Assembly: GCF_013459645.1 (NCBI RefSeq)
Contig: NZ_CP054861.1
Location: forward strand, 226,001 to 290,000
Origin: Martelella sp. NC20
GTDB lineage: Bacteria; Pseudomonadota; Alphaproteobacteria; Rhizobiales; Rhizobiaceae
Direction of reading: 5' to 3'
DNA length: 64,000 nucleotides
The notes under the pieces were generated by a model. The model was given only the letters and a program-made list of their open reading frames with translations. It searched no databases and was not told the DNA's origin. A program made the translations under genes and the position numbers. This document shows positions 33,716 through 41,780 of the stretch, one piece after another (the stretch's first letter is position 1; every line of letters starts with the position of its first letter).

Positions 33716-34873
33716 TCAGATGAAGCGTTGCGCCGTTTCGATCAGCAGCCGGTCGCTGCCGGGTGCCGCGACCAGCGAAAGCCCGAGCGGCGAGCCCTGA
33801 ACTGCCGCGAGCGGAACCGACAATTGCGGCAGGCCGCCATGGCCGGCAATGGCCAGCATCGAAAGCGCGCGGTTGCGGAAGGTCTCGACGAGGTCGTTGC
33901 CGTCGGTCAGAAGCGGCGCGGGGCCCGGCGAGGTCGGGTAGACCATGACGGTCCCCGGCGACAGGACCCGGCTCAGATGCGCGCGGAACGCCGCGCGCCT
34001 TGCCTTCGCCTCCTCGAACTCTTCCGGTGTGATCTTCGCGGCCATGGCGAAACGGTCGCGGATACCGGGGCCGAAATCGGGTTCGCGCTTTTCGATCCAC
34101 GACCCGAAATGCCGCCACGCCTCATAACCCTGATGGGTGCGGAAAACCGGCAGCAGCGATTTCAAGTCCCCGCCCGGAAGCAGCGGACTGTCGTTGCGGT
34201 CACCCTTCGGCAGGGCTGATTTCAGGGCTGCCGCCGCCGCATCCTCGCACAGCCGCCAGACATCGGCGGGGAACACCAGCCGGACGTCGTCATCGGCGCT
34301 TTGCCCGCCGGCAAAGACGTCGCCGAGCAGCGACAGCGTTTCCAGATCGCGGGTCAGAAAGCCCGGCACGTCATAGCTTTCGGCCAGCGGCAGAAGCCCC
34401 TCGCCCGATACGAGACCATGGGTCGGACGCCAGCCGAAAAGCCCGCAGAAGGAGGCCGGAAGACGCACCGAACCGCCGGTATCGGAGCCGAGCCCGATAT
34501 CGGCAAGCCCCGATGCGACGGCAGAGGCCGAGCCGGAGGAAGAGCCGCCCGGGACGCGCGACGGAGCGGCCGGATTTTCCGGCGTGCCGAAACGGGCATT
34601 GACCCCCATCAGGCTGTAGGCGAGCTCGTCCATATGGACCTTGCCGACGAGAGCGGCGCCATTATCGAGAAGGGTCTGGACCGCGGACGCATGATGCGCT
34701 GCCGGCGCCTGATCCTCCGCCCATTCGGGATTGCCGCCGCCGGTGACGGCGCCCGCGATGTCGAAATTGTCCTTGACCGCAACGGTCAGCCCCGAAAGCC
34801 GGTCTGAAACCGGCGTTTCCGCGATGACCGGAGGCTCGAAACGTTCGACAAAGGGACCGATGGATTGCGTCAT
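33716..34873 (-). CDS. Amidase signature enzyme, AMI1-like
   Basis: A 385-residue amidase, shorter than the usual 450-500. The Ser-cisSer-Lys triad is Lys34 (VAVKDNFD), Ser111 (PGGSSSGS) and Ser135 (DTGGSVRLPAS), spaced like Lys36/Ser113/Ser137 of plant indole-3-acetamide hydrolase AMI1. NPEWAEDQAP, MDELAYSLMGVNARFGTPEN and FGWRPTHGLVS also match that group. It hydrolyses an amide to acid and ammonia. Unlike AtzE/HpxY systems no small AtzG/HpxX partner gene is visible next to it. Probably co-transcribed with the GGT-family gene. Confidence 0.88.
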   Translation of the reverse strand: MTQSIGPFVERFEPPVIAETPVSDRLSGLTVAVKDNFDIAGAVTGGGNPEWAEDQAPAAHHASAVQTLLDNGAALVGKVHMDELAYSLMGVNARFGTPENPAAPSRVPGGSSSGSASAVASGLADIGLGSDTGGSVRLPASFCGLFGWRPTHGLVSGEGLLPLAESYDVPGFLTRDLETLSLLGDVFAGGQSADDDVRLVFPADVWRLCEDAAAAALKSALPKGDRNDSPLLPGGDLKSLLPVFRTHQGYEAWRHFGSWIEKREPDFGPGIRDRFAMAAKITPEEFEEAKARRAAFRAHLSRVLSPGTVMVYPTSPGPAPLLTDGNDLVETFRNRALSMLAIAGHGGLPQLSVPLAAVQGSPLGLSLVAAPGSDRLLIETAQRFI

Positions 34874-34958
34874 GAAACATGCCCGTTAATGGAGGAGTAA
34901 TGGCCGGAGCATGCACGCAGGCCGTTGAAAACGCAATGCGAAGATCACGCCCGAAAAA

Positions 34959-35137
34959 GCCGGGCTGAAGCCCGGCGCAGTTTGTCGACAAACTGCGTAA
35001 GTGGTCACGGAGCCGCATCCCTCTCCGCCGTCACCCCGGACTTGATCCGGGGTCCAGCAAGCGCCAGGTCCTTGCGCGCAAAGGCTTTTGTCTGAAATTC
35101 ACCACAAGCGGCCCTGGATGCCGGGTCAAGCCCGGCA
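34959..35137. repeat. Cluster of short palindromic repeats
   Basis: This lies in the 329-bp gap between the HpxZ-like and amidase genes. It holds GCCGGGCT-GA-AGCCCGGC (34959-34976), a perfect 20-bp palindrome at 34977-34996, CCCCGGACTTGATCCGGGG (35034-35052) and TGCCGGGTCAAGCCCGGCA (35119-35137). The last two resemble the dispersed intergenic palindromes (RIME/BIME-like) common in alphaproteobacteria. They may split the operon transcript. No gene is seen in this gap. Confidence 0.75.
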
Positions 35138-35202
35138 TGACGGATGAGCTTGGCAAGGATTTTGTTAGCAGCCTGAGCCGGACCACGGCCCAGAAGCCGG
35201 CA

Positions 35203-35613
35203 TCAATGGGAATTTCCCATCAGCGACACATGGGCGGCGGCGACCTTCCAGCCGGAAGCCGTGCGGATCCAGGTCTGGCTTTGCCGGCCGCGAACGGCGG
35301 CGCCCGGCCGCTGGAATTCGAGATCACAGACCGCGCAGTCCCTGCCGAAGGTGGTGATCTGGCGGCGGATGACATCGCGTCGGGGCGAGCCGCCCGACCG
35401 GCCCTTGCGGAAGTCGCGGATTTCGGAAATGCCGTAGAGGTTCTCGCCGACGCCGTAGCGCAGCGTCTGCTCGCTTTCCCAGAACAGCGCATCCAGCGTA
35501 TCGAGGTCGTTTTCCATCAGCGCCTTTTCGTAAAGATCGCAGAGTTTCGTGACCTCTTCCAGGATCTCGGGGAGATTGACCGGCTGAACCGCGGCCTGTT
35601 TGTCTTGCGTCAT
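35203..35613 (-). CDS. HpxZ/AtzH-like (DUF3225, NTF2-fold) protein
   Basis: A 136-residue NTF2/SnoaL-fold protein. DTLDALFWESEQTLRYGVGE, then NLYGISEIRDFRKGR and SGWKVAAAHVSLM match HpxZ/AtzH proteins that accompany oxalurate- and triazine-degrading amidases. AtzH-type members are known as small hydrolases in cyanuric acid breakdown; HpxZ is linked to oxalurate use. Its start overlaps the end of the cysteine hydrolase gene by four bases. It supports a ureide or amide catabolic role for the operon. Confidence 0.85.
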   Translation of the reverse strand: MTQDKQAAVQPVNLPEILEEVTKLCDLYEKALMENDLDTLDALFWESEQTLRYGVGENLYGISEIRDFRKGRSGGSPRRDVIRRQITTFGRDCAVCDLEFQRPGAAVRGRQSQTWIRTASGWKVAAAHVSLMGNSH

Positions 35614-36395
35614 GCTTCAACTCGGGAAAGGCCGGCGACGATATCGTCCGAGGAACACACGAAACCGAAGCTCTGGCGGGTGTTGTAAAGGGTCGCATCC
35701 ATGCAGAATTGCGGCGATGTGGTCGCCGCGCAATCCTCCACCAGCAGACAGTCATAGCCAAGGAAACTGGCATCTTGCAGGGTGCACAGCACGCACTGGT
35801 CGGCGTTTACTCCCGCAAACAGGACGGTGGTGACGCCGAGATTGCGCAATATGCTGTCGAGTTCCGTGTCCTGAAAACCGGACATGCGGAACTTGTCGAC
35901 CGCGATATCGGTTTCGGCGATCTCCAACTCATCGACGACGGCGGCGGCCCAGCTATCCTTTTCCAGCACTTTCGCGCCGTTGGGCAGCGGATCGCCGATC
36001 CCGGTTTCGCGACCCGTCGGCTTGTAGACATGCAGCGTGGCGGGCGGCAGATTGGCCTTGTCCGGGCGGTTGCCCCAGTTGAGCCAGACGACCTTCACTT
36101 CGGCTTCACGGAGCGCGGGCAGAAGGCGCTGCAAGGGCGCGATCGGTGCGCGCGCGGGCGTCACATCCACCCCGATGCCGGCAAGCCAGCCTTCGGGATG
36201 GCAGAAATCATTCTGCATGTCGACGATCACGATCGCCGTGCGGTTGAGATCAAGCACGATCTCGCGGTCGCGGTCTTTCACCGACAGCGGACGTGGCTCA
36301 GGCTGCGGGCGGATCATATCGACCCGGCCTCCAGAGACCTGCCACCGGTTCAGCCGCGAGGGGCCGAGCGGCAGGGCATCGGCGTCTTGCTGCAT
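35610..36395 (-). CDS. Isochorismatase-family cysteine amidohydrolase (RutB/BiuH-like)
   Basis: A 261-residue protein with the catalytic triad Asp59 (VIVDMQNDF), Lys168 (AVDKFRMSGF) and Cys201 (NADQCVLCTLQ). The long N-terminal extension and the KFRMSGFQDTELDSILRNLGV segment resemble RutB (ureidoacrylate amidohydrolase) more than nicotinamidase. It should hydrolyse a carbamoyl or ureido amide. The start and stop codons of it and the cupin gene overlap (TGATG), indicating coupled translation. The exact substrate is open. Confidence 0.87.
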   Translation of the reverse strand: MQQDADALPLGPSRLNRWQVSGGRVDMIRPQPEPRPLSVKDRDREIVLDLNRTAIVIVDMQNDFCHPEGWLAGIGVDVTPARAPIAPLQRLLPALREAEVKVVWLNWGNRPDKANLPPATLHVYKPTGRETGIGDPLPNGAKVLEKDSWAAAVVDELEIAETDIAVDKFRMSGFQDTELDSILRNLGVTTVLFAGVNADQCVLCTLQDASFLGYDCLLVEDCAATTSPQFCMDATLYNTRQSFGFVCSSDDIVAGLSRVEA

Positions 36396-36823
36396 CAGCC
36401 GGCCTTCCCCGCCAGCACCTTCAGGTCTTCCTCGTCGAGCGACACGCGCTCGCCGGAACGGATCAGCTCGGCAAAATCCTGGTTCGGCGTCATCACCGTC
36501 AGCGTATAGAGCTTGGAGGAACCGGTGTTCCTGACGACATGTTCGGAGCCCGGCCGCAGCATCAGCGCATCGCCCTTCTTGATCGGCATTTCCTCGCCGT
36601 CGCTCGCGGCGATGCCCTCGCCCTCGATCACATAGAAGAATTCATGGGCGTGGCTGTGCTCGTTCGGGGGCGTCGCGCCGCCGACGGTGAAGATCTCGAT
36701 AACGAAGATGTTGTCGATCCCGTCCTTCTCGGGATCGAAGAGGATCGCGAAATAATTGGTGTCGGTCGGCGCGATCCTGAAGACTTCGGCCTTTTCGACC
36801 TGTTCGAATGCGTAGGTGAGCAT
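36395..36823 (-). CDS. Small cupin-domain protein
   Basis: A 142-residue single-domain cupin. PPNEHSHAHEFFYVIEGEG carries the metal-binding His-x-His-x-Glu pattern, and LRPGSEHVVRNTG the second His. It is the first gene of the amide-hydrolase operon, read divergently from the LysR gene at 37079. Small cupins in such operons act as isomerases, dioxygenases or binding proteins; nothing here decides which. Confidence 0.85.
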   Translation of the reverse strand: MLTYAFEQVEKAEVFRIAPTDTNYFAILFDPEKDGIDNIFVIEIFTVGGATPPNEHSHAHEFFYVIEGEGIAASDGEEMPIKKGDALMLRPGSEHVVRNTGSSKLYTLTVMTPNQDFAELIRSGERVSLDEEDLKVLAGKAG

Positions 36824-36858
36824 GGGACCCTCTGGAAACTACAAAACACGAATAGGGG

Positions 36859-36922
36859 CCGGCATGAGCGGCGCGGAGCATTATCAAGGTGGTGGGAGAC
36901 CTTATAGTGCCGCTCATGCCGG
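36859..36922. promoter_or_regulatory. 14-bp inverted repeat in the divergent control region
   Basis: CCGGCATGAGCGGC (36859-36872) and its exact reverse complement (36909-36922) flank 36 bases just upstream of the cupin start. Paired half-sites of this spacing could bind a looping or tetrameric regulator such as the adjacent LysR protein, or form a 5' leader hairpin. Confidence 0.5.
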
Positions 36923-37048
36923 AAACCGAAGACTGAAGCCGCCGCTTCGCTGGGGGAACTGCTCTGCGGTGGCCTTTTGCGCCTTCAGTACTGACAGCAT
37001 GTTGAGGTAGTTTTTGTCGCTTTAAAAGCATTTATTTTCGCATAGAAT

Positions 37049-37065
37049 GTTGCCTAAAAGGCAAC
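37049..37065. promoter_or_regulatory. Palindrome before the LysR gene
   Basis: GTTGCCT-AAA-AGGCAAC is a perfect 7-bp dyad ending 13 bases before the LysR start and overlapping the leader just upstream of its AGAGGAAA ribosome site. It may be an autoregulatory operator or a leader hairpin. Confidence 0.55.
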
Positions 37066-37078
37066 AAGAGGAAAGCCT

Positions 37079-37981
37079 ATGCTGCATGGCCGTCTGCTCA
37101 ACTATCTCGACGAGGTTGCCCGCACGGGATCTGTGCGCAAGACCGCCGACCGGCTCAATGTTTCGGCCTCCGCCATCTCGCGCCAGATCGCAGCCCTTGA
37201 GGAAGCCCTCGACACCCAGTTGTTCGACCGCAGCCGAAGACGGCTGACGCTGACGGCCGCCGGCGAAATCCTCATCGGCCATGTGCGCGAGACGCTGAAG
37301 GGCATGAACCGCGCCGAAGCGATGATGGAGGATCTGAAGGGCCTGCGGCGCGGCGTGGTGACGATCGCGCTGATGAGCGGGCTGGCCGCCAATCTTCTGC
37401 CGCGCGCCGTCGGCCGGTTCCAGCGCGCCAATCCCGGCGTCAGCGCGCGCATGATGCTGATGACCACCGGTGACGATATCCGCAATGCGGTGCGGGCCGG
37501 CGAGGCGGATCTGGGCCTCGGCTTCGATTTTCCGGCCGATGCCGATGTCGGCGTGCTGGAAATCGCCATCGGCCGGCTCGGGATCGCGGTCGCGCCGGAC
37601 CATCCGCTGGCGCGCTCCACCAGCGTCCGCCTTTCGGAATGCATCGGCTATCCGGTCGCCGGCGCCGATCCGACAACGGCGATCCGCCCCCATATCGAAC
37701 AGGTGTTTTCACGCGCCAATCTGCAGATATCGTTTGCGGTCGAGGCCAACTCGATCGAGATGATGCGGCATCTGGCGATGAGCGAAGGCTACCTCACCTT
37801 CCTGACGCCCTTCGACATTGCATTCGAAAGCCGCATGGGCCGCCTCGTCTATGTGCCGGTCCGGGAGTTCCAGTCCGACACCCAGCAATTGATGCTGATC
37901 GGCGGCCGCCGCAACATCTCCGCGATTGCCAGCGTGTTCGTGGAAAATGTCCGGGTCGTGATGCGGGAAATGGCCGACTGA
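37079..37981 (+). CDS. LysR-family regulator, probably of the amide-hydrolase operon
   Basis: A 300-residue LysR protein preceded by a good AGAGGAAA site. The helix-turn-helix covers KTADRLNVSASAISRQIAAL (about residues 21-40). The substrate-binding domain begins around residue 90. It is divergent from the cupin gene (255 bp) and ends eight bases before the convergent fused-permease gene. Its N-terminus closely resembles that of the LysR protein at 24527, the presumed ureidoglycine-operon regulator. Confidence 0.9.
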   Translation: MLHGRLLNYLDEVARTGSVRKTADRLNVSASAISRQIAALEEALDTQLFDRSRRRLTLTAAGEILIGHVRETLKGMNRAEAMMEDLKGLRRGVVTIALMSGLAANLLPRAVGRFQRANPGVSARMMLMTTGDDIRNAVRAGEADLGLGFDFPADADVGVLEIAIGRLGIAVAPDHPLARSTSVRLSECIGYPVAGADPTTAIRPHIEQVFSRANLQISFAVEANSIEMMRHLAMSEGYLTFLTPFDIAFESRMGRLVYVPVREFQSDTQQLMLIGGRRNISAIASVFVENVRVVMREMAD

Positions 37982-37989
37982 GATGGGGG

Positions 37990-39678
37990 CTACCGTGCAT
38001 AAAGCCTGTCCAGCCTGACAAAGCGGCCGACAATGGCGAGCAGCACGACCGTCAGCAGGATCAGCACCGATGACAGCGCATGCGCCGTCGGCCTCAGTTC
38101 GAACGAGGCCTCGGCATAGAGGCGCACCGGCAGTGTCGTCAGCCGTGCCGTGGTCAGGAAGCTCGTCACCGTCACCTCGTCGAAACTCAGCAGGAAGCCG
38201 ACAATCGAGGTGGCGAACAGGCCCGGCATCAGCCCCGGCACGATTACCAGCAGGAAACGCTTCCAGCCATTGGCGCCGAGGCTTGCGGCCGCCTCTTCCT
38301 GGGCCTCGTCAAGGCCGATCACCGAAGCGGTCAGCAGCGTGATCGCAAACGGCAGGATCACCACGACATGAATGGCGACAAGGCCGATGAAGGCAGGCAC
38401 GGCCACATAGATCTGCAGCAGTTTCAGCATGCCGACGCCAAGCGCCACATGCGGAAGCGTCAGCGGCAGCAGCCAGAAGGCGAGCAGCGCGGAGCGGCCA
38501 CGGAAGGGAAAGCGCGCAAGCGCAAAGGCAGCCGGCACGGCGATGATCAGCGAGACCGCAAGGGCCGCAAGCGCCACCTTGACCGAGACGACGAAGGAAT
38601 CGGTGTAGTAGCCCGAAACGAAAACCTCGTGATACCAGCGCAGCGTGAACCCTCGAAAACCCGCGGCTGTCGCCAGTTCAACATCGTTGAAGCTCTGGAC
38701 GAAGACGAGACCGAGCGGCAGAAGCAGCAGGACAATGGCGGCGGCAAACAGCAGCCGGGAGACAACCGGACCGGCAAGATTGACAACCGGCTCGATAAAG
38801 CGCGGCAGGGAAACCGGACGGCTCCTGCCGCCATAGCGCCAGGTCATCAGCCGGTTGAGCGTGATGGTGGCCAGCACGGCAAACAGCAATCCCGTCGCCG
38901 TCATCACCAGCGCCAGCGCCGCGGCGAGCGAGGTATTGAGGTTGTGCATGGCCTCCTGCAGCACCAGCATGCCGGTGGTCCAGACCTTCTTGCCGCCCAG
39001 CATGGTGGCCGAAACATAGGAGGTCGACGACAGCAGGAAGACCACGATCGTGCCGGTTTTGAGCCCGGGTAGCGAAAGCGGCAGATCGACAGTCAGAAAA
39101 CGGATTGCGGGCGAGGCCCCGAGGCTTTGCGCCGCCTCGTGCACGCGCGGCGATGTGTTCTGCAGATTGTCGTAAAGCGCCAGCACCATGAACGGCATGT
39201 AGACCTGGGTGAGCGCGACGATCACCGCGCCATGATTGAACAGCATGGTCTTGACCGGCGGAATGCCGAACCAGCCGGTGACGATGTTGATCAGCCCTTC
39301 CGGCGACAGCAGGAGAATGATGCCGAGCGAGCGCACGACCACATTGGTCAAAAGCGGAATCAGGACGATGGCAAAGGCAAAGGCGCGGTATTTGCCCGGC
39401 ATGCGCGCCAGCCAGTAGGCCACGGGATAGCCGAGCAGCGCGGAGACAATGGTCACGGCGAGCGAAAGCCAGATCGTCTCGAACACCACCCGGTAGTAGA
39501 AACTGTCGGAGCCGATATCGATGAACTGCTGGAGCGACGGCGACTGGATCAGCGGTCCGAACGGATCGGAATATTCATGCAGCGACAGGAATATCACCGC
39601 GATGAGCGGCGCGGCGAAAGCGATCAGGAGCCAGATGGTGACCGGCGCTGAAAGCGCCGGTCCAAGCCATTTCCTCAT
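37990..39678 (-). CDS. Fused polyamine-type ABC permease (PotB and PotC domains in one chain)
   Basis: From the ATG at 39678 the protein has 562 residues, twice the usual 270-290. The first half (about 1-290) is a PotB-type domain (six segments, EAA loop VHEAAQSLGASPAIRFLTVD). The second (about 300-562) is a PotC-type domain (EAA loop AQEEAAASLGANGWKRFLLV). Both EAA loops look intact, so one chain probably serves both ATPase subunits, as in iron FbpB/SfuB-type and some ferric permeases. Its start overlaps the binding-protein stop by four bases. It ends the eleven-gene minus-strand block. Confidence 0.9.
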   Translation of the reverse strand: MRKWLGPALSAPVTIWLLIAFAAPLIAVIFLSLHEYSDPFGPLIQSPSLQQFIDIGSDSFYYRVVFETIWLSLAVTIVSALLGYPVAYWLARMPGKYRAFAFAIVLIPLLTNVVVRSLGIILLLSPEGLINIVTGWFGIPPVKTMLFNHGAVIVALTQVYMPFMVLALYDNLQNTSPRVHEAAQSLGASPAIRFLTVDLPLSLPGLKTGTIVVFLLSSTSYVSATMLGGKKVWTTGMLVLQEAMHNLNTSLAAALALVMTATGLLFAVLATITLNRLMTWRYGGRSRPVSLPRFIEPVVNLAGPVVSRLLFAAAIVLLLLPLGLVFVQSFNDVELATAAGFRGFTLRWYHEVFVSGYYTDSFVVSVKVALAALAVSLIIAVPAAFALARFPFRGRSALLAFWLLPLTLPHVALGVGMLKLLQIYVAVPAFIGLVAIHVVVILPFAITLLTASVIGLDEAQEEAAASLGANGWKRFLLVIVPGLMPGLFATSIVGFLLSFDEVTVTSFLTTARLTTLPVRLYAEASFELRPTAHALSSVLILLTVVLLAIVGRFVRLDRLYAR

Positions 39679-40727
39679 CCGGCGATCTCCCGGTCGTAGA
39701 TGGACTGCCATTTGTTGCGGTTGGCATTGATGTAATCCCAGTCGAAGTCGACAAGGGTGTCGATCTGGTCGGGCATGATCAGCTTGCTCTGAAGGTCGGC
39801 CGGGATTTCGACATTGTCGACCGTCGGCGAGTAGTAGATCTCGCTGGCATAGGCCAGCATGACTTCCGGCGACAAATGCAGGTTGACCCACTCTTCGGCA
39901 AGCTTCTGGTTCTTCGTACCCTCGGTGATGCAGGCAACGTTCATGGCGAGCGCCTTGCCCTCTTCAGGATTGGCAAGCGCGAAGTCGGGATTGCGTTCCT
40001 CGATGTATTTTTCGCAGAAGCTGCCGAACTCGACCGAAAGATCGGCGATATCCTGATCGAACATGTCGAAAAGCTGCGCCTGGCTGCCCTGGATCGCGGC
40101 AAAGGGTTTGAGTTCCTTGACCTTGTCGAAGCCTTCCGGCGCCATCTTGGACTGGTCGCCGAACCAGGAAAGCGTCGACATCATCAGCGCGGAAATGCCT
40201 TCGGCCCCAAGGCCGTTCGGCCAGGCGATCCGGCCCTGCCATTCCGGCTTCCACATATCCTTCCAGGACGTGATCGGCGCGGATGCCTTGGTCTTGTTGT
40301 AGACGATGGTGCAGGGGTTGAGGGCCACGCCATAGCCGCCCTTCTTCGCGATCGGGTAGAGGTACTGGGCGTTTTCGACGGCATCGGTCGCCGGCTGGGT
40401 CACGCCATCCTTCACGGCCTGGCGGCTCTCGAAGATGTTGAGATAGAGCACATCGAAGCTCGGGCGGCCGCGCTCGGCATAGGCGCGGGCGCGGCGCTCG
40501 ACGGTACCGCCGAGCACATAGGAGATCTTGCAGCCGTATTTGTCGACCAGAACCGGCTCGATATACTGCTTGACGATCTTTTCCTGAGTGCCGCCCCAGA
40601 TGCCGACGACAAGCTCGTCGCCGGGTTTGGGATCGGCCGTTTGCGCGCGAACGAAGGAATAGGGGGCGGCAAGCGAGGCAGCGCCGCCCAGGATGAGTTT
40701 GTTGAAGGAACGTCTCTTGATATTCAT
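39675..40727 (-). CDS. PotD/spermidine-putrescine-type ABC substrate-binding protein
   Basis: A 350-residue protein. The N-terminus has a twin-arginine motif (KRRSFNKLILGGAASLAAPY), suggesting Tat export of a folded protein. The mature part shows PotD-family features (VVGIWGGTQEKIVKQYIEPV; LYPIAKKGGYGVALNP; AWPNGLGAEGISALMM). Members bind polyamines, opines, betaines or other cationic and amino compounds. Adjacent catabolic genes suggest a nitrogen-containing ligand. It follows the ATPase gene by 27 bases. Confidence 0.9.
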   Translation of the reverse strand: MNIKRRSFNKLILGGAASLAAPYSFVRAQTADPKPGDELVVGIWGGTQEKIVKQYIEPVLVDKYGCKISYVLGGTVERRARAYAERGRPSFDVLYLNIFESRQAVKDGVTQPATDAVENAQYLYPIAKKGGYGVALNPCTIVYNKTKASAPITSWKDMWKPEWQGRIAWPNGLGAEGISALMMSTLSWFGDQSKMAPEGFDKVKELKPFAAIQGSQAQLFDMFDQDIADLSVEFGSFCEKYIEERNPDFALANPEEGKALAMNVACITEGTKNQKLAEEWVNLHLSPEVMLAYASEIYYSPTVDNVEIPADLQSKLIMPDQIDTLVDFDWDYINANRNKWQSIYDREIAG

Positions 40728-40754
40728 GTCAGCTGTTCTCCTGTTTTATGTTTT

Positions 40755-41780
40755 TCAGATGAAGGTGGTCCCGCCGGGTTCGGCGGTGACCCGGCAGGCA
40801 GTGCCGACCGGCGGCGGCGGCGTGTCGGAGGGAACGACAAGCCGGATCATGCCGCAGGCAGCCTGGATATCGGCTTCATAGGTCTCGCCAAGATAGGCTG
40901 CATTGACGAGCGTGCCTGAAACCGAAAGCGGAGAATTGCCTTCACCGAGGCGCAGGCGCGAGGCGCGCAGAACCAGCTTGGTGGCCCTTTCCGGCGCGCC
41001 TTCACAGGTGATGCCGGGCGCTGAAAACACGCCGTTTTCAACCTTGCCGTCAATGACGGTGCGGTGGCCGAGGAAGGTCGCGGTGAAGGGGCTTTTGGGT
41101 GCATCGCAAAGGGCAAGCGGCGTGCCGATCTCGCTCATCACGCCCTTGCTCATCACCGCCACGCGATCCGACATCGAAAGCGCTTCCGACTGGTCGTGGG
41201 TGACGAAGATGGTGGTGATGCCGAGACGCTGCTGCAGCGAACGGATCTCGTTGCGCATATCGGCGCGGAGATTGGCATCGAGATTGGAAAGCGGCTCGTC
41301 GAGCAGCAGCACATCCGGCTCGATCACCAGCGCGCGGGCAAGTGCTACGCGCTGCTGCTGACCGCCGGAAAGCTGGGCGGGATAGCGATCGGCATAGGGG
41401 GTAAGCCCGACCGTTTCGAGCGTTTTGCCCGCCCGTTCCCGCCATTCGGCGCGCGAGGCGTTGCGCATTCTGAGCCCGAAGCCGACATTGTCGATCACGG
41501 TCAGATGCGGAAACAGCGCGTAGGACTGGAACACGACGCCGATATTGCGCTTGTGCACCGGCTTGCGGCTGATGTCCTTGTCATTGAGGATGATGCGGCC
41601 GCCGGATGGCTCGACGAAACCGGCGATCATCCTGAGCGTCGTGGTCTTGCCGCAGCCCGACGGCCCCAGAAGCGACAGAAGCTCGCCCTTCGGGACTTCG
41701 ATGGTCAGGCCGGAAACGGCGGTGGTATCGCCATAGGTCGCCGAAACATTGTCGAGGGTGAGATAAGGCTTAGGCGCCAT
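40755..41780 (-). CDS. PotA-type ABC transporter ATP-binding protein
   Basis: A 341-residue ATPase. Walker A GPSGCGKTT is at residues 39-47, FQSYALFPH at 84-92, LSGGQ at 137-141 and Walker B VLLLDEP at 157-163, with a C-terminal TOBE domain (from about 270). It is the energy unit for the fused permease and PotD-like protein downstream. Its start overlaps the end of the CocE-type hydrolase gene by 11 bases, tying import to catabolism. Confidence 0.93.
   Translation of the reverse strand: MAPKPYLTLDNVSATYGDTTAVSGLTIEVPKGELLSLLGPSGCGKTTTLRMIAGFVEPSGGRIILNDKDISRKPVHKRNIGVVFQSYALFPHLTVIDNVGFGLRMRNASRAEWRERAGKTLETVGLTPYADRYPAQLSGGQQQRVALARALVIEPDVLLLDEPLSNLDANLRADMRNEIRSLQQRLGITTIFVTHDQSEALSMSDRVAVMSKGVMSEIGTPLALCDAPKSPFTATFLGHRTVIDGKVENGVFSAPGITCEGAPERATKLVLRASRLRLGEGNSPLSVSGTLVNAAYLGETYEADIQAACGMIRLVVPSDTPPPPVGTACRVTAEPGGTTFI

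Noticed and set aside
34959..35137. Possible CRISPR array
   Set aside because: The repeats are different palindromes of unequal size and spacing; no constant repeat-spacer pattern and no cas genes are present. No CRISPR array was seen elsewhere in the window.
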